A DNA stretch of 17,500 bases from Halocaridina rubra (Eukaryota; Arthropoda; Malacostraca; Decapoda; Atyidae): contig JAXCGZ010005687.1 in NCBI GenBank assembly GCA_037179515.1, positions 130,001 to 147,500 on the forward strand, written 5' to 3'. The translations under genes were made by a program, and so were the position numbers. The notes beneath the pieces were generated by a model. The model did no database searches. It was not told the DNA's origin and was given only the letters and a program-made list of their open reading frames with translations. Shown here piece after piece: positions 1 to 11,250 of the stretch. Every line of letters starts with the position of its first letter. Position 1 is the stretch's first letter.

Positions 1-9
1 TATGGAGGG

Positions 10-558
10 CTAGGCTCTGAGATGACGATAGATCTGCTTTTTGAAGGATGAAAGGTCAGAAAAATTAGGAAAGACAGAAGGAGGAAGAGAGTTCCAGAGT
101 CTGGAGGTAGATGGGAAGAAGCAGTCGCTGCACGGACCAATCCGCGAGCTACAAATCTCCACACAGTTCCTGTGAGATGAGGCCGCTTGGCGAGTGTTAC
201 GCGGCCTCGGCAGTGGAGGAGAGATGCAACTCGCCAACTCATCAGAGCAGCGATGGAAGTAGTAGCGATAGAAAAGCGAAAGGGAAGATACCTTACGGCG
301 AAGAGAGAGAAAATCCAGGTTAGAAGTAAGAGAAGGATCATTAATGAGTCTGACTGCCTTAGATTCAACCCTATCAAGAAGATAAGTAAAGGAAGAAGCA
401 CCCCAGATGTGTGAGCAGTATTCTAAGCAGGGGCGGATAAGACCTTTAAAAATTTTAAGTAACTGCAATGAGGAAAAGCAATAACGAAAACGAAACAAAA
501 CCCCCAATTTTTTGGATGAAGATTTAGAAATTTGGATTTTGTGATTACTCCAAGACAA
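10..558 (-). pseudogene. A1 retrotransposon C-terminal domain (post-RT)
   Basis: A 182-residue open frame corresponding to the region after the polymerase core of a LINE ORF2. Typical features are KIFKGLIRPCLEYCSHIWG near residues 37-53 and RLWNSLPPSVF near residues 154-164, both widely shared by Jockey/CR1-type elements. It ends in a natural-looking stop after HLRA. It is not a separate gene: it is the continuation of the RT frame at 560-1596, shifted by one extra base in the C-run (GGGGG on the plus strand, 563-567). The A2 copy reads through the same place in frame. Its role in retrotransposition is poorly defined in these families. The plus-strand open frames opposite it are shadows. Confidence 0.85.
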
Positions 559-559
559 G

Positions 560-1596
560 TTAGGGGGCTATATGGATTCCTAATATAATGATAGAGTTAA
601 GAGGGTAAATTTCATTAGTTTCGAAGACAATAGGGTTATCAGGAAGAGAAGAAGATAAAGAGATAGCCAGAAACTGTGTCTTGGAGGTACTGCATTTAAC
701 TAAATTTTTAGTGCCCCATTCAGATACTCTCTGCAAATCGGAGTTAATAGTAGAAGAAAGAGTGATACGAGATTGATTACGAGTAACAGATGAAGGTTGT
801 GAAGAAAAGGCAGAGGAAAAGTGAAGGGTAGAATCATCGGCAAAGGCATGAAGAAGAGAGGAAGATGGGGATTGTAGAAGATCATTGATGAAGAGAAGGA
901 AGAGAGTAGGTGAAAGAACAGAGCCCTCTGGAACACCACTGGCAACAGAGAAAGGGCTAGATGTTGCGCCATCAACAATTACAGATATAGAACGGTCAGT
1001 AAGAAAACTGGAAATCAGAGAACAGAAAGAAGGGGTAAAGCCGTAGGCAGGGAGTTTGGCCAACAGAGCCTTGTGCCAGACTCTGTCAAAAGCCTTAGAG
1101 ATATCAAGGGCGACGACAAAGGATTCCCCATAGTTCCTCAGAGAAGATGACCATACATGAGTAAGATAGGACAGAAGATCACCGGTGGATCTTGCCTTGC
1201 GGAAGCTGTACTGGTTATCGGAGATAAGTGAGTTAGATTCAAGGCGTTTCAAGAAGTGAGCATTGAGCAATGTATCGAAAACTTTAGCAATAGAGGAGGT
1301 TACAGCAATAGGTCGGTAGTTAGAAGGAATAGAGCGGTCACCTTTCTTAGGAACAGGTTGAACTAGAGCATGCTTCCAAGATGAAGGATAGATACTGGTT
1401 GACAGAATGAGGCGAAAAAGACGGCAAAGCACGGGAGCCAGTTCATCTGCAAACTCCTTAAGAAACCTTGCAGGGATACCATCGGGACCAGTTGCCTTGT
1501 TTGTCTTTAGTGAGCGAAGAACCTTATGAACTTTGCGTGAAGAAAGGATAAGGGAGGGCATAGGGTTAGAGAGGGGAAAAGACTGAGGAACAGGTG
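560..1596 (-). pseudogene. A1 reverse transcriptase domain, frame-broken
   Basis: Reverse transcriptase core of LINE A1. Counting from the Met at 1561, the motifs in order are ATGPDGIPARFLK (residues 23-35), NYRPIAVTSSIAKVF (81-95), the metal-binding Asp in ALDISKAFDRVWH (motif A, Asp153), GVPEGSVLSP (motif B, 209-218) and FADDS (motif C, 240-244). Both catalytic aspartates of FADD are present. Motif B has Glu where nearly all LINE RTs have Gln. The frame stays open upstream of that Met to the B0 insertion near 1596, so the Met is not a real start. It terminates at 560 through a +1 frameshift, with the C-terminal domain continuing in the next frame. The enzyme would copy the element RNA at a nicked target. 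The copy is inactive as it stands. Confidence 0.9.
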
Positions 1597-1623
1597 ATTA
1601 CCTAATTGTGATTACCTAATTGT
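1596..1623 (-). repeat. B0 3' terminal 14-bp repeats (x2)
   Basis: Two tandem copies of GATTACCTAATTGT (plus strand), followed by GTTTACGG of the 3' UTR. They form the terminus of the element. Confidence 0.92.
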
Positions 1624-1627
1624 GTTT

Positions 1628-1660
1628 ACGGGAAAGAGCCCAAAGCTCGTATCTTCCCGT
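1628..1660 (-). promoter_or_regulatory. B0 3' UTR hairpin (candidate RT-recognition element)
   Basis: Nested inverted repeat: outer arms ACGGGAA / TTCCCGT (7 bp) and inner arms GAGC / GCTC around a 5-nt loop. It lies 4 nt from the terminal repeats. Some CR1/L2-group LINEs use a 3' stem-loop for RT recognition; the same role here is inferred. Confidence 0.6.
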
Positions 1661-1813
1661 CTCCTGATCGGTTCCATTTTATACTTAGTGATACTAATCA
1701 TACCTGTCATTAAAACTATGGATTGAGATAGCATTAACTACCTCCTCGCTTAGCGAATTCCAATTATCAACTACTCTTACACTGAAAAAGTATTTCCTTA
1801 CATCCTGCAAAGA

Positions 1814-3979
<2,166 letters not shown>

Positions 3980-3983
3980 GTTT

Positions 3984-4016
3984 ATGGGAAAGAGCCCAAA
4001 GCTCGTATCTTCCTGT
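3984..4016 (-). promoter_or_regulatory. B1 3' UTR hairpin, degenerate
   Basis: Same position and inner stem as in the other B copies, but the outer arms read ATGGGAA / TTCCTGT. Two outer pairs become A-C mismatches in the element RNA. Confidence 0.5.
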
Positions 4017-4040
4017 CTCCTAATCGGTTCCATTTTGTAC

Positions 4041-4659
4041 TTAGTGATACCTATCATACCTGTCCTTAAAACTATGGATTGAGATAGCATTAACTCTCTC
4101 CTCGCTTAGCGAATTCCAATTATCAACTACTCTTACACTGAAAAAGTATTTCCTTACATCCTGCAAAGAAGTTTTCTTACGAAGCTTCAAACTATGACCT
4201 CCAGTTCTAGAGCCAGCATTATCAAAATATCGATCCCTATCCACTCTATCATAACCATGAAGGAATTTAAAGACAGTCACCATATCCCCTCTCAGTCTTC
4301 TAGCTTCGAGTGATGGTAAGTCTAATTCCCTCAGCCTCTCATCATAACTGAGATTGCGTATTTCTGGCACCAGTTTCGTGGCATGTCTTTGAACTTTTTC
4401 AAGCTTAGCTTTGTGCTTTTTCAAGTGTGGATTCCAAAAGCGGGCTGCATATTCGAGTTTTGGCCTCACATAGGTTACATAAATTTTTCTGAACATTTCC
4501 TTGTCCATGTGCCTGAAGGCTACCCTTACATTTGATAAGAATGCATATGCTGCCTTTACTATGCCATTTATATGTATGTATTTCTGGAGACAAATCTGCC
4601 AGTATGTTTACTCCTAGATCTCTCTCATTTTCTGTCTCTTGAAGTTGTCCTCCAGCCAC
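4041..4659 (-). pseudogene. B1 ORF2 C-terminal fragment, frameshifted
   Basis: Two overlapping open frames form one broken ORF. The upstream part (4659 down to about 4570) contains AGGQLQETENERDLGVNILA and DLSPEIH. The downstream part (4508-4041) contains VTYVRPKLEYAARFWNPHLK, LEKVQRHATKLVPEI, the GDMVTVFKFLHGYDRVDRDRYF stretch, and the terminal KDRYDRYH stop shared by all B copies. The break is a four-base duplication. Only the post-RT domain is represented; no RT catalytic motif is present. The YVRPKLEYA...WNPH...LEKVQR pattern is typical of CR1-clade LINEs. Confidence 0.88.
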
Positions 4660-4690
4660 CGAGTAGTCAAGCTTGGGCCTTCTTGCACTT

Positions 4691-4702
4691 GTGTATGTAT
4701 GT
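4691..4702. repeat. Short TG/TATG junction between B1 and B2
   Basis: GTGTATGTATGT separates the 5' break of B1 from the 3' terminal repeat of B2. It has no counterpart inside the B elements, so it is target-derived or filler sequence, and it resembles the TG runs at the other B borders. Confidence 0.75.
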
Positions 4703-4730
4703 GATTACCTAATTGTGATTACCTAATTGT
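4703..4730 (-). repeat. B2 3' terminal 14-bp repeats (x2)
   Basis: Two identical copies of GATTACCTAATTGT (plus strand). No poly(A) is present. The copy number of two is shared by all four B copies in the window. Confidence 0.92.
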
Positions 4731-4734
4731 GTTT

Positions 4735-4767
4735 ACGGGAAAGAGCCCAAAGCTCGTATCTTCCCGT
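4735..4767 (-). promoter_or_regulatory. B2 3' UTR hairpin (candidate RT-recognition element)
   Basis: Identical nested stem to B0 and B3: outer ACGGGAA / TTCCCGT, inner GAGC / GCTC, directly upstream (element sense) of the terminal repeats. Confidence 0.6.
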
Positions 4768-4791
4768 CTCCTGATCGGTTCCATTTTATAC

Positions 4792-7221
4792 TTAGTGATA
4801 CTTATCATACCTGTCCTTAAAACTATGGAATGAGATAGCATCAACTACCTCCTCGCTTAGCGAATTCCAATTATCAACTACTCTTACACTGAAAAAGTAT
4901 TTCCTTACATCCTGCGAAGAAGTTTTCTTACGAAGCTTCAAACTATGACCTCTAGTTCTATAGCCAGCCATATCAAAATATCGATCCCTATCCACTCTAT
5001 CATAACCATGAAGGAATTTAAAGACTGTCACCATATCCCCCCTCACTCTTCTAGCTTCCAGTGATGGTAAGTCTAATTCCCTCAGCCTCTCATCATAACT
5101 GAGATTGCGTATTTCTGGCACCAGTTTCGTGGCATGTCTTTGAACTTTTTCAAGCTTAGCTATGTGCTTTTTCAAGTGCGGATTCCAAAAGGGGGCTGCA
5201 TATTCGAGTTTTGGCCTCACATAGGTTACATAAATATTTCTGAACATTTCCTTGTCCATGTGCCTGAAGGCTACCCTTACATTTGATAAGAATGCATATG
5301 CTGCCCTTACTATGCCATTTATATGTATTTCTGGAGACAAATCTGCCAGTATGTTTACTCCTAGATCTCTCTCATTTTCTGTCTCTTGAAGTTGTCCTCC
5401 AGCCACCGAGTAGTCAAGCTTGGGCCTTCTTGCACTTGTACCCATTCTCATTACCTTACATTTTGAAGTATTGAATTTCATTAGCCACTTTTCTGACCAC
5501 TCATGCAGATTATTTAGATCCTCCTGAAGTTCTCTACCATTGTTCTCGTTTTTTACTTTCTTCACAATCTTTGCATCATCTGCAAACATATTCATGAATG
5601 AATTTACAGACTCTGGTAGGTCATTTACATATACAAGGAACAAAAGAGGCCCTAAAACTGAACCCTGTGGAACTCCACTACTAACTCTTCTCCATTCAGA
5701 CACTGAGTGTCTTACTCTAACCCTCTGTTCCCTTCCTTCTAAGTAAGTTTTTATCCATTCCAAAACATTTCCACCTATTCTAGCCATTGATTGCAGCTTC
5801 CTAATAAGTCTCCCATGTGGAACAGTGTCAAACGTTTTCTGGAAGTCTAGGAATATGCAATCTGCCCAGCCCTCTCTTTCCTGTAAGATTTTTCTTACCT
5901 CATCATAAAATTCTAATAAGTTTGTTACTGTTGATCTACCTTCTCTGAAGCCATGTTGCCTCACTGACAAAAAGTTGAAGGATTCCAAGTGAAGAGAGAT
6001 ATGTTTCCTTAGTAGTTTCTCCATAACTTTGCAAACTATGCTGGTCAAGGAAACTGGTCTATAGTTCAGAGCCGTATCCCTCCTTCCCTTTTTGAAGATA
6101 GGTATCGCATTTGCTTGTTTCCAGCATCTTGGAATCTCCCCCGACTCCAGTGATTCCTTAAATATGATACTTAGTGCCACTGATATTGTGTTTGCGCATT
6201 TTTTAAGCACATGAAGGGATATGTCATCGGGACCTGTAGCTTTATGAACATCTAAATCCATCAGCGCTTTGCATACCTCTGTGGCTGTAAGGTTGATGTT
6301 CTCTAATACCGGCCCTTGAGCTTCTATCACTGCAATCTGAGGGGGTGGGGTATTTTCTACTGTAAATACTGACTGAAACTCCTTGTTCAGTTCTTTGCAG
6401 ATCTCTTCATCCGTCTCAGTGATGCTTCCATCCGCTCTCTTTAGCCTTAAAACCTGTTCTTTTACCTTCAGTTTTCCTCTGATAAAGCTGTGGAAAAGCT
6501 TGGGATTTTCTTTAGCCTTCCTGGTGATGTCCCTCTCATAGTCTCTCTCTGCCTCTCTCCTTTTACTTAGGTAGTCATTTCTTGCTCTTTTGTAGGTTTG
6601 CCAGGCATTTATGTTTTTTCTCCTCCTATACCTTTTCCAGCATTTGTCTCCCCACTCCTTAGCTCTTTTACACCCATTATCAAACCATTTCTCTCTGGCA
6701 TGAATTACACCTACTTTGGTGACAGGTATGCAGCAATCTACTATCTTCCCATATTTCTCACAAAAGATGTCATACATTTCTTGTACAGATTTGTTGTAAA
6801 ATAAGGTTCTCCAGTCAATAACTGCAAAAAGCTCATTCATTTTGATGTAATCTCCTTTCCGATAGTTCCTCCTCATATCCTCAGTGCCTCTACTCTCAGG
6901 AAGAATATCTTCAATGATATACTCCATCAACAACACACAGTGGTCACTCTTTCCAATTGGTGGTTCATACTCAATTTTTTCAATATCCAACACATTATCT
7001 GTGAACACTAGATCAAGTAGTGATGGCTCATCCCCACCCCTGGCCTTTGTTGGTTCCATTACATGTTGGTGTAGGAAATTCCCTTGTACGAAATCTAGGA
7101 ATCTTGCCCCGAATGAGTCCTCACCACTGTGTGGGTCAAGATTTATCCAATCTATCTCTTTATGATTAAAGTCTCCCATAATCAAAATCCTACATTTTTT
7201 TTCCCCGTGCCATGTTAACAA
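4792..7221 (-). pseudogene. B2 ORF2: endonuclease C-terminus, reverse transcriptase, CR1 C-terminal domain
   Basis: 809 open residues of a CR1-like ORF2. Endonuclease motifs: GDFN (residues 16-19) and SDH (92-94). A basic linker follows (about 175-260). RT: HKATGPDDISLHVLKK (326-341), NYRPVSLTSIVCKVMEKLL (386-404), motif A FLDFQKTFDTVPHG with Asp459 (457-470), motif B GVPQGSVLGPLLF (516-528) and motif C MFADDA (545-550). The C-terminal domain has VTYVRPKLEYAAPFWNPH (665-682) and ends KDRYDKYH. Catalytic RT residues are intact. Motif A reads KTFD where KAFD is usual. The stop position is shared with B1 and B3, so the C-terminus is authentic. The apparent start is not: this frame is the continuation of 7190-7643, from which it is separated by a single extra A in an 8-A run. 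The long plus-strand open frames opposite are shadows. Confidence 0.93.
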
Positions 7222-7643
7222 CTGAGTTTATGACTTCAATAGTACCTATATGACTTTCCTCATAAACTTCAAGCCTATTTTGGTTCCTTGGTGGGTTGTA
7301 TACAACAGTTATTATAATGCTCTCTGACCCAGTATTTATGCGAGCAACAAGAAATTCCTTGAACTCACTTTCTATAGCCAAGTTTATTTCTTCGACTTGA
7401 ATCCTTTCACTTATGAGCAGTGCTATCCCTCCACCAGTCCTCTCAGATCTTTCAACCCTTAGTATTCTGAAACCCTTAGGAAAAACTGTGACACTGTTTA
7501 TGTCCTCACTCAACTTAGTGTCTGTAATTGCTACTATATCTGCCTTACTGTTGTGAATCCTATCTTTTAATTCTGCTGCCTTACCAGCTAATCCATCAGC
7601 ATTTGTGTATAACAATCTTAATGAGGCCCCATCCCCTGATCTT
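7190..7643 (-). pseudogene. B2 ORF2: APE-type endonuclease N-terminal half
   Basis: The N-terminal half of the endonuclease that nicks target DNA for target-primed reverse transcription. Visible motifs are YTNADGL (catalytic Asn), VAITDTKLS (where most relatives have Glu as the metal ligand, here Asp), GGGIALLI and VVYNPPRN. The frame runs open to the 5' break at about 7643, encoding GDGASLRLLYTNADG, so no native start codon is present. At the other end it leaves frame at GKK, in the A-run at 7193-7200, where one extra base gives a premature stop; the GDFN half follows in the next frame. The Asp-for-Glu change may be a family trait or a lesion; B1 and B3 lack this region. Confidence 0.85.
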
Positions 7644-7651
7644 CTGTGTGT
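7644..7651. repeat. TG junction between B2 and B3
   Basis: CTGTGTGT lies between the 5' break of B2 and the 3' terminal repeat of B3. TCTGTGTGT recurs at 8529-8537 on the other side of B3, so the two could be a target-site duplication of B3 within a TG run. Confidence 0.75.
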
Positions 7652-7679
7652 GATTACCTAATTGTGATTACCTAGTTGT
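7652..7679 (-). repeat. B3 3' terminal 14-bp repeats (x2)
   Basis: GATTACCTAATTGT then GATTACCTAGTTGT, abutting the TG junction with B2. Confidence 0.92.
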
Positions 7680-7683
7680 GTTT

Positions 7684-7716
7684 ACGGGAAAGAGCCCAAA
7701 GCTCGTATCTTCCCGT
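7684..7716 (-). promoter_or_regulatory. B3 3' UTR hairpin (candidate RT-recognition element)
   Basis: Identical nested stem to B0 and B2, 4 nt from the terminal repeats. Confidence 0.6.
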
Positions 7717-7741
7717 CTCCTGATCGGTTCCATTTTTAGAC

Positions 7742-8545
7742 TTAGTGATACTTATCATACCTGTCCTTAAAACTATGGATTGAGATAGCATTAACTACCT
7801 CCAAGCTTAGCGAATTCCAATTATCAACTACTCTTACACTGAAAAAGTATTTCCTTACATCCTGCGAAGAAGTTTTCTTACGAAGCTTCAAACTATGACC
7901 TCTAGTTCTAGAGCCTGCCATATCAAAATATCGATCCCTATCCACTCTATCATAACCATGAAGGAATTTAAAGACTGTCACCATATCCCCCCTCACTCTT
8001 CTAGCTTCCAGTGATGGTAAGTCTAATTCCCTCAGCCTCTCATCATAACTGAGATTGCGTATTTCTGGCACCAGTTTCGTGGCATGTCTTTGAACTTTTT
8101 CAAGCTTAGCTATGTGCTTTTTCAAGTGCGGATTCCAAAAGGGGGCTGCATATTCGAGTTTTGGCCTCACATAGGTTACATAAATATTTCTGAACATTTC
8201 CTTGTCCATGTGCCTGAAGGCTACCCTTACATTTGATAAGAATGCATATGCTGCCCTTACTATGCCATTTATATGTATTTCTGGAGACAAATCTGCCAGT
8301 ATGTTTACTCCTAGATCTCTCTCATTTCCTGTCTCTTGAAGTTGTACTCCAGCCACCGAGTAGTCAAGCTTAGGCCTTCTTGCACTTGTACCCATTCTCA
8401 TTACCTTACATTTTGAAGTATTGAATTTCATTAGCCACATTTCTGACCACTCATGCAGATTATTTAGATCCTCCTGAAGTTCTCTACCATTGTTCTCGTT
8501 TTTTACTTTCTTCACAATCTTTGCATCATCTGTGTGTGTGTGCAA
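7742..8545 (-). pseudogene. B3 ORF2 C-terminal fragment
   Basis: An uninterrupted frame of about 260 residues from DDAKIVKKVKNENN, immediately after the cut FADD motif, to the shared terminus KDRYDKYH. It contains EWSEMWLMKFNTSKCKVM, ERDLGVNILADLSPEIH, VTYVRPKLEYAAPFWNPH and VRGDMVTVFKFLHGYDRVD. The first residues (HTHT) come from the flanking CA repeat, not the element. No RT core remains apart from the Asp pair, so the peptide cannot be catalytic. It is a truncated copy that happens to keep an open frame because it is young. Confidence 0.9.
8531..8542. repeat. (TG)6 at the 5' border of B3
   Basis: A perfect TG run directly abutting the truncated 5' end of B3. It is the right boundary of the B array and mirrors the (TG)21 on the left boundary. 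Confidence 0.9.
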
Positions 8546-8952
8546 AAAACTCTTAGCTTCAAAAACTGATAGGTTTACTATAAAAATACGCGTTTGCCAC
8601 CAAAGTTCTTTAAAAATAAGTAAATATATAAAAAGGAAACTCTCTAGTTTTAAAACGTAAGGAAATATGATAAATGATCAGAGTGATCTCTACTCGAAAC
8701 CTAAGAAATTTTAATTATCATAAAATATTTTGCTAAATACGATATTCCAACTTTAAAAGAAAACCATAAAATATTGGATTAAAAAAGAAAGAAATGATAA
8801 AAAGGAATGCACTTTTAATCTTTAAAAACCACGAAAGTTTTGTATGAATTTCTACAAGAGAACAGAAAGGAGAATTCGATAAATAAGGGTAAAAGAAAAC
8901 CAAAGATAACAAAGGAACTGAAGAAGGAAGAGAGAAAAGTTTTGTAATTCTC
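8543..8952. other. AT-rich non-coding DNA
   Basis: AT-rich sequence following the TG border of B3. I see no retroelement match, RNA gene or credible ORF; the minus-strand open frame at 8733-8963 is low-complexity and unsupported. Confidence 0.6.
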
Positions 8953-8976
8953 CACATTATCATATGTGAAAATGTG
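8953..8976. repeat. Imperfect palindrome beside the tRNA-like sequence
   Basis: Arms beginning CACATT (8953-8958) and ending AATGTG (8971-8976), with a nearly continuous 24-nt palindrome between them. It lies 9 nt beyond the 3' side of the tRNA-like sequence. Confidence 0.6.
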
Positions 8977-8985
8977 AATAATTTT

Positions 8986-9057
8986 TACCCCGACCGGGAC
9001 TTGAGCCTAGAACACATAATTACTGTGCCAAGGCGCTACCAACTACACCACAGAAGG
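8986..9057 (-). pseudogene. tRNA-like sequence (tRNA-derived SINE head or tRNA pseudogene)
   Basis: 72 nt on the minus strand with tRNA proportions. A box-A-like TGGTGTAGTTGGTAGCGC (9050-9033) is followed by a good five-pair anticodon stem GCACA / TGTGT around the 7-nt loop GTAATTA (AAT at the anticodon place). A box-B-like GGCTCAAGTCCC follows, then CGGTCGGGGTA. The acceptor arms pair poorly (about four of seven), the T stem has mismatches and the variable region is too short, so a working tRNA is unlikely. The A and B boxes are internal RNA polymerase III promoter elements, which makes a tRNA-derived SINE head plausible. No poly(A) or target duplication is evident. Confidence 0.6.
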
Positions 9058-9078
9058 TCTAAAAGGGAAACAGACCTT
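9054..9078. repeat. Inverted repeat at the 5' edge of the tRNA-like sequence
   Basis: Perfect 7-bp arms AAGGTCT (9054-9060) and AGACCTT (9072-9078) with an 11-nt loop. The inner arm overlaps the first bases of the tRNA-like sequence. Confidence 0.65.
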
Positions 9079-9842
9079 ACAGCTATATAATAATTTATGT
9101 TTAATATCATATTTATGCATAGCATGAATATAAACAGTTTACTCTTTGTCGCATTTAACACGTATTCCCCTTAAGGGATTCTTACATTGTATTCCAGTGT
9201 TAGGGTTTGGATGTCATGGGTATTTGTGGCAGTGCATAGTTAGCTTCTCTCTCGTTTTGTGAAATCGTTGGATGTTTGATGTTTATTTTCTCTCTTTCTC
9301 TAAGTCTATTCAGAACAACAATTTATTCAATAAAATTATATACATTGTATAAGTAAAAATTATTTGAACCCTATAAGATAACATTATTCGCATGAATAGA
9401 AGAATAAAATTTAAATGTATCATGTTCTCTATGTTTGAATATATATCAAGTGTTTCTCCCTACCCCTTTATTCCACTTAATCCCTTATCACGATGCATAG
9501 GGAATATATGAGTAATGGCCACTTTTTCATCTCTATAGTCACAAAATATGATACCTCACAAGTCATATTTGCATCTATCAGTGAACTCTCATTTGCATGT
9601 TTCTGAGTTTGAGCGTTTGCCAGCGAGCGTGCGTCATGAAAGTGTCAATATGCACTTTGAGTATCTGAGAAAATACAAAGCACAGTCATATATGTTCACC
9701 TGAGGTGATATTGACTGGTGAAAAAGTTTGATGAGACTGTCTTGTAAACATCAGCATATGCAAATGGAATTCAAGAGAAGACCAAACAGCTAAGGTCATA
9801 TGCTGGAGCAAGGTATCTCGTTTTTTTTTTTTTAATTCTCCT
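9079..9842. other. AT-rich intergenic DNA without recognised features
   Basis: Mixed AT-rich sequence. No ORF, RNA gene, LINE match or tandem repeat is convincing. A T-run at about 9821-9832 precedes the minisatellite. Confidence 0.6.
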
Positions 9843-9858
9843 CTGAGGGATAATAGTG

Positions 9859-10295
9859 TTGGAAAATGGTGATGGGGTTTCCAGTCTTTTTATTCTAATG
9901 AATAATGAAGGAGATTTTAGCCATTTCATTCTAAAAATAGTAATAGAGCTCTTAGTCTCTTTCCCTCTGGAGACTAGTGATAGATTATTAAGTCTGCCTT
10001 TTCTAGTAAGCAATGTTGTTACTCTCAGTCTTAACATTCTGCAGACGAGTGATGGAATATTTAATCTTCTCTTACTGAAGGTTGATGACAATACCACTCT
10101 TCTTTTTCTCTTTCTGGAGAATAGTGAATAAGTGTAAAGTCTTCTCCATCTAGAATATTGTGATGGAGCTCCAGTCTTTCTTTCCGGAGCAGAGTACAGT
10201 GGTGTTTTCTTTCTTCTTTTTTATATAATAGTGATGGAACTTCCAGCCTTTGTTTTTCTTGATGAACAGTGTTAAAGTTTCCTGTGTTGCCTTTC
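9859..10295. repeat. Degenerate 36-bp minisatellite, about 12 units
   Basis: Divergent tandem units with the core CTGGAGAATAGTGATGG followed by a pyrimidine-rich half. Unit starts (the CTG/CTA position) fall at 9859, 9895, 9931, 9967, 10003, 10039 and 10075, exactly 36 nt apart. They continue at about 10114, 10150, 10184, 10221 and 10259 with small shifts. Because 36 is a multiple of three, both strands keep open frames with a 12-residue period. On the plus strand the units resemble LENSDGIFSLLF. On the minus strand they give repeats such as KRRLNIPSLVCR and KGRLNNLSLVSR. I recognise no protein family, and a non-coding minisatellite is the simpler reading. Confidence 0.82.

Positions 10296-11250
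<955 letters not shown>

Larger units (their letters stand above)
1596..1813 (-). mobile_element. LINE family B fragment B0, nested in A1
   Basis: About 218 bp matching the 3' end of family B (compare 4703-4917 and 7652-7867): two 14-bp terminal repeats (1596-1623), the 33-nt hairpin (1628-1660), the 3' UTR and the last codons of the ORF. It stops at GCAAAGAA, where the longer copies continue. The A2 copy has an uninterrupted counterpart of this site: AGGACAGGTG at 14611-14620 is followed directly by A-family sequence. A1 therefore preserves a nested insertion and A2 the empty site. No target duplication is obvious; a few bases of A appear to be missing on the right side. Confidence 0.88.
4703..7643 (-). 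mobile_element. LINE family B, copy B2 (near-complete ORF2, CR1-like)
   Basis: The longest family B copy, about 2.94 kb. In element order it has an APE-type endonuclease, a linker, a reverse transcriptase, a CR1-type C-terminal domain, a short 3' UTR with a hairpin (4735-4767), and two 14-bp terminal repeats (4703-4730) in place of a poly(A) tail. The 5' end is cut just before the endonuclease start, so any ORF1 and 5' UTR are missing. Apart from one extra base in an A-run near 7193-7200, the roughly 950-codon ORF has no stop. Together with its close match to B3 this suggests a young insertion. TG-rich sequence lies on both sides. Confidence 0.94.
7652..8530 (-). mobile_element. LINE family B, copy B3 (5' truncated, CR1-like)
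   Basis: A 3' portion of family B, about 879 bp. It starts at the 14-bp terminal repeats (7652-7679) with the hairpin at 7684-7716, and is cut on the 5' side inside the FADD motif of the RT (8530). It is almost identical to the matching part of B2, with scattered single-base differences only, so the two derive from very similar source copies. Both borders are TG repeats (7644-7651 and 8531-8542). Confidence 0.94.

Noticed and set aside
111..414. Plus-strand open frames opposite LINE A1
   Set aside because: They are shadows; the minus strand carries clear LINE C-terminal motifs.
8986..9057. Functional tRNA-Ile(AAT)
   Set aside because: The anticodon stem is good, but the acceptor arm pairs in only about four of seven positions, the variable region is too short and the T stem is mismatched.
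9859..10295. CRISPR-like array
   Set aside because: The units are contiguous and divergent with no spacers, and the window is eukaryotic.
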